This document shows positions 61,614 through 64,000 of a stretch of 64,000 bases of DNA, one piece after another. A model generated the notes under the pieces. The model searched no databases and was not told where the DNA came from. It was given only the letters and a program-made list of their open reading frames with translations. Position numbers and translations under genes: made by a program. Source of the stretch: an uncultured Bacteroidales bacterium (GTDB taxonomy: Bacteria > Bacteroidota > Bacteroidia > Bacteroidales > Bacteroidaceae); contig CADCLN010000010.1 in the NCBI GenBank assembly GCA_902802265.1, forward strand, positions 27,293-91,292, read 5' to 3'. Position 1 is the first letter of the stretch. Every line of letters starts with the position of its first letter.

Positions 61614-63779
61614 ATGGCACGTAAACAATTCAACAATATCGACATCTACGCTGGCATTCAGGAAAAGAACGGTCAGCAGTGGCAGAAAGACAATGGCATT
61701 ACAGCCAATTGGCGCACGCCCGAACAAATTGACATCCAGCCCGTCTATACAAAAGAAGACCTTGAAGGCATGGAACACCTCGACTTCGCAGCCGGCATTC
61801 CACCCTATCTGCGCGGTCCCTACTCCATGATGTACCCCTTCCGTCCATGGACCATCCGTCAGTACGCCGGATTCTCCACAGCCGAAGAGTCAAACGCCTT
61901 CTACAGAAGAAACCTCGCTTCAGGCCAGAAAGGACTCTCCGTTGCCTTCGACCTTCCCACCCACCGCGGCTACGACCCCGACAATGAACGCGTAGTGGGC
62001 GACGTCGGCAAGGCTGGTGTGAGCATCTGCTCACTGGAGAACATGAAGGTACTCTTCGACGGCATTCCACTCAACAAGATGTCCGTCTCCATGACCATGA
62101 ACGGAGCCGTGCTTCCCATCCTCGCCTTCTACATCAACGCAGGTCTGGAACAAGGCGCCAAGCTTGAAGAAATGGCAGGAACCATCCAGAACGACATTCT
62201 GAAGGAATTCATGGTGCGCAACACCTACATCTACCCACCCGCCTTCTCCATGAAAATCATCGCCGACATCTTTGAATACACCAGTCAGAAGATGCCGAAA
62301 TTCAACAGCATCTCCATCTCCGGCTACCACATGCAGGAAGCAGGCGCCACCGCCGACATCGAGTTGGCATACACATTGGCCGACGGCATGGACTACCTCC
62401 GCACAGGTGTCAATGCCGGCATCGACGTCGATGCCTTCGCACCCCGCCTCTCCTTCTTCTGGGCTATCGGCATGAACCACTTCATGGAGATTGCCAAGAT
62501 GCGTGCCGGTCGTCTGCTCTGGGCAAAGATTGTGAAAAGCTTCGGAGCCAAGAACCCCAAGTCCATGGCGCTGCGTACCCACTCACAGACATCAGGTTGG
62601 TCGCTCACCGAGCAAGACCCCTTCAACAACGTAGGCCGCACCTGCATCGAGGCCATGGCAGCCGTACTGGGTCACACACAGTCGCTCCACACCAATGCCC
62701 TCGACGAAGCCATCGCCCTGCCGACCGACTTCTCCGCTCGCATCGCCCGCAATACACAGATTTACATTCAGAACGAAACCAAAGTCTGCAAGCAGATTGA
62801 CCCCTGGGCAGGTTCATACTACGTAGAGACCCTCACCAACGAACTCGTCCACAAAGCTTGGGAACACATACAGGAAATCGAGAAGCTCGGCGGTATGGCC
62901 AAAGCCATTGAGACAGGTCTGCCCAAGATGCGCATCGAAGAAGCAGCAGCACGCACACAGGCACGCATCGACTCCGGCACACAGACCATCGTCGGCATCA
63001 ACAAGTACCGTCTCGACCACGAAGACCCCATCGACATCCTCGAAATCGACAACACAGCCGTGCGTCTGCAGCAGGAAGCAGCCCTCAAGGAACTCAAAGC
63101 CCACCGCGACGAAGCCGCCTGCAAGGCAGCCCTTGCCGAAATCACCAAGTGCGTGCAGGAATTCCAGGACGGCAAGAAATCAAAAAACAACCTCCTCGAC
63201 CTCGCAGTCAAGGCAGCCGGACTTCGTTGCACACTCGGCGAAATCTCCGATGCCTGCGAAGCTGTCGTTGGACGTTATAAAGCCATCATCAGAACGATTA
63301 GTAACGTGTATAGCTCAGAATCAAAGAACAACGCAGCCTTCCAGGAAGCCTGCGCCGCCACAGAGAAATTCGCGCAAGCCAATGGTCGCCGTCCGCGTAT
63401 CATGATTGCCAAGATGGGTCAGGACGGTCACGACCGTGGAGCCAAAGTAGTAGCCACAGGCTATGCCGACTGCGGCATGGACGTAGATATGGGTCCCCTC
63501 TTCCAGACACCTGCCGAGTCAGCACGCCAGGCTGTGGAGAACGACGTGGACATCCTCGGAGTCAGCTCACTTGCCGCAGGTCACAAGACCCTCATTCCAC
63601 AAGTGATCGAAGAACTGAAGAAGCTCGGTCGTGACGACATCCTCATCACCGCCGGCGGAGTCATACCGGCACAGGACTACGACTTCCTCTACAAGGCTGG
63701 CGTAGCCGCCATCTTCGGTCCTGGCACACCTGTTGCCAAGTCCGTCATCGAAATGATGAAGATTCTCAACGAAGAGTAA
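61614..63779 (+). CDS. mutB: Methylmalonyl-CoA mutase large (catalytic) subunit
   Basis: 721 residues. Catalytic motifs include [30 protein letters not shown] (given in parts: [24 protein letters not shown]), [53 protein letters not shown] and [10 protein letters not shown]. The C-terminal B12-binding domain has the cobalamin-ligand motif [10 protein letters not shown] and [14 protein letters not shown]. With MutA it isomerises succinyl-CoA to (R)-methylmalonyl-CoA, a key step to propionate in Prevotella and Bacteroides. It needs adenosylcobalamin. A terminator hairpin follows. Confidence 0.98.
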   Translation: MARKQFNNIDIYAGIQEKNGQQWQKDNGITANWRTPEQIDIQPVYTKEDLEGMEHLDFAAGIPPYLRGPYSMMYPFRPWTIRQYAGFSTAEESNAFYRRNLASGQKGLSVAFDLPTHRGYDPDNERVVGDVGKAGVSICSLENMKVLFDGIPLNKMSVSMTMNGAVLPILAFYINAGLEQGAKLEEMAGTIQNDILKEFMVRNTYIYPPAFSMKIIADIFEYTSQKMPKFNSISISGYHMQEAGATADIELAYTLADGMDYLRTGVNAGIDVDAFAPRLSFFWAIGMNHFMEIAKMRAGRLLWAKIVKSFGAKNPKSMALRTHSQTSGWSLTEQDPFNNVGRTCIEAMAAVLGHTQSLHTNALDEAIALPTDFSARIARNTQIYIQNETKVCKQIDPWAGSYYVETLTNELVHKAWEHIQEIEKLGGMAKAIETGLPKMRIEEAAARTQARIDSGTQTIVGINKYRLDHEDPIDILEIDNTAVRLQQEAALKELKAHRDEAACKAALAEITKCVQEFQDGKKSKNNLLDLAVKAAGLRCTLGEISDACEAVVGRYKAIIRTISNVYSSESKNNAAFQEACAATEKFAQANGRRPRIMIAKMGQDGHDRGAKVVATGYADCGMDVDMGPLFQTPAESARQAVENDVDILGVSSLAAGHKTLIPQVIEELKKLGRDDILITAGGVIPAQDYDFLYKAGVAAIFGPGTPVAKSVIEMMKILNEE

Positions 63780-63796
63780 AACTTCAGTTATAACGC

Positions 63797-63838
63797 AAAG
63801 AAGAGGGTGTGTCAAAATAGGCACATCCTCTTCTTTTT
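63797..63838 (+). terminator. Rho-independent terminator of mutAB
   Basis: A 15-bp stem with one G-T pair (AAAGAAGAGGGTGTG at 63797-63811 with CACATCCTCTTCTTT at 63822-63836) and a 10-base loop run into a T-tract 18 bases after the mutB stop. Confidence 0.9.
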
Positions 63839-63855
63839 ACACCTTCTGAAAAAAG

Positions 63856-63900
63856 TTTGCAACATTTGCAACATTTGCAACAATTGCAACATTTGCAACA
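63856..63900. repeat. 9-bp tandem repeat (TTTGCAACA)n, five copies
   Basis: TTTGCAACA occurs five times with an exact 9-base period (fourth copy ATTGCAACA). The reverse complement TGTTGCAAA occurs in two partial copies at 45941-45957. Beyond this the last 100 bases show no gene. Confidence 0.85.
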
Positions 63901-64000
63901 TTTGACTTCGTCGAGCCTCTTACATACTCCTAAAAATCTAAGCCTTTTCGCAGAAGCAACCTCGGCTTGATTTTTATGTCGTCTGTTTCGAGGGTTGCAA

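Overview
The window reads as chromosomal DNA of a Bacteroidales bacterium, most likely Prevotella or a close relative. The supporting signs are Bacteroidota-restricted families (DUF4270, DUF4836, DUF4837, DUF4230, DUF4859, DUF1573), the B12-dependent mutAB pair, the TAnnTTTG promoter element, a C10 protease joined to BspA-type leucine-rich repeats, and the lack of Shine-Dalgarno sequences. I saw no rRNA, tRNA, CRISPR array, transposase, phage or conjugation gene. Coding density is high and genes lie in long co-directional blocks.

Layout: 1-4844 (+) has a DASS transporter cut by the left edge, an AspT/YidE exchanger, a small CcdA/ArsG-like permease and a secreted C10 protease-LRR protein. 4911-8929 (-) is a three-gene unit: a 5'-nucleotidase with swapped domain order, an orphan PTS galactitol-type IIC and a KduI with a signal peptide. 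9083-17863 (+) carries a TPR protein, ribH, tamB (with a problematic start) and a large secreted DUF4859-like protein. 18023-31564 (-) is a long block: map, tsaD, rsmE, a DUF4836 lipoprotein, an atypical ABC transporter, a sugar kinase/RapZ-C fusion, a TonB receptor, a GH43 arabinanase, a small membrane protein, a His-rich G3E GTPase and mltG. 31740-39308 (+) has a small lipoprotein, glyA, rlmN, a DUF4837 lipoprotein, a divergent pdxA, and a GtrA / CDP-alcohol phosphotransferase / PAP2 group resembling part of the Bacteroides inositol-lipid cluster. 39317-41766 (-) has a LolC/E-like permease and an aminotransferase. 41870-45357 (+) is a tight operon: N-carbamoylputrescine amidohydrolase, two DUF4230 proteins, a tiny lipoprotein and a radical SAM/SPASM enzyme. 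45992-47670 (-) has rarA and a DUF1573 protein. 47795-63779 (+) has yidC, an S9 peptidase with two MFS/POT transporters (peptide use), a WalJ-type hydrolase, a half-length glycogen synthase, a DUF4270 lipoprotein, udk, a YqiA-like esterase and mutAB.

Two things stand out. First, three long intergenic regions (14997-15136, 32432-32599, 45389-45512) each hold an array of short, partly palindromic units in a strict 22-bp register. The sequence drifts between units and between arrays but the spacing does not. Second, the 44061-45357 pair looks like the poorly characterised radical SAM/lipoprotein system. Also notable are the PdxA homologue lacking two of three expected metal-binding histidines, the apparently periplasmic KduI, and an in-frame stop just before the membrane anchor of TamB.
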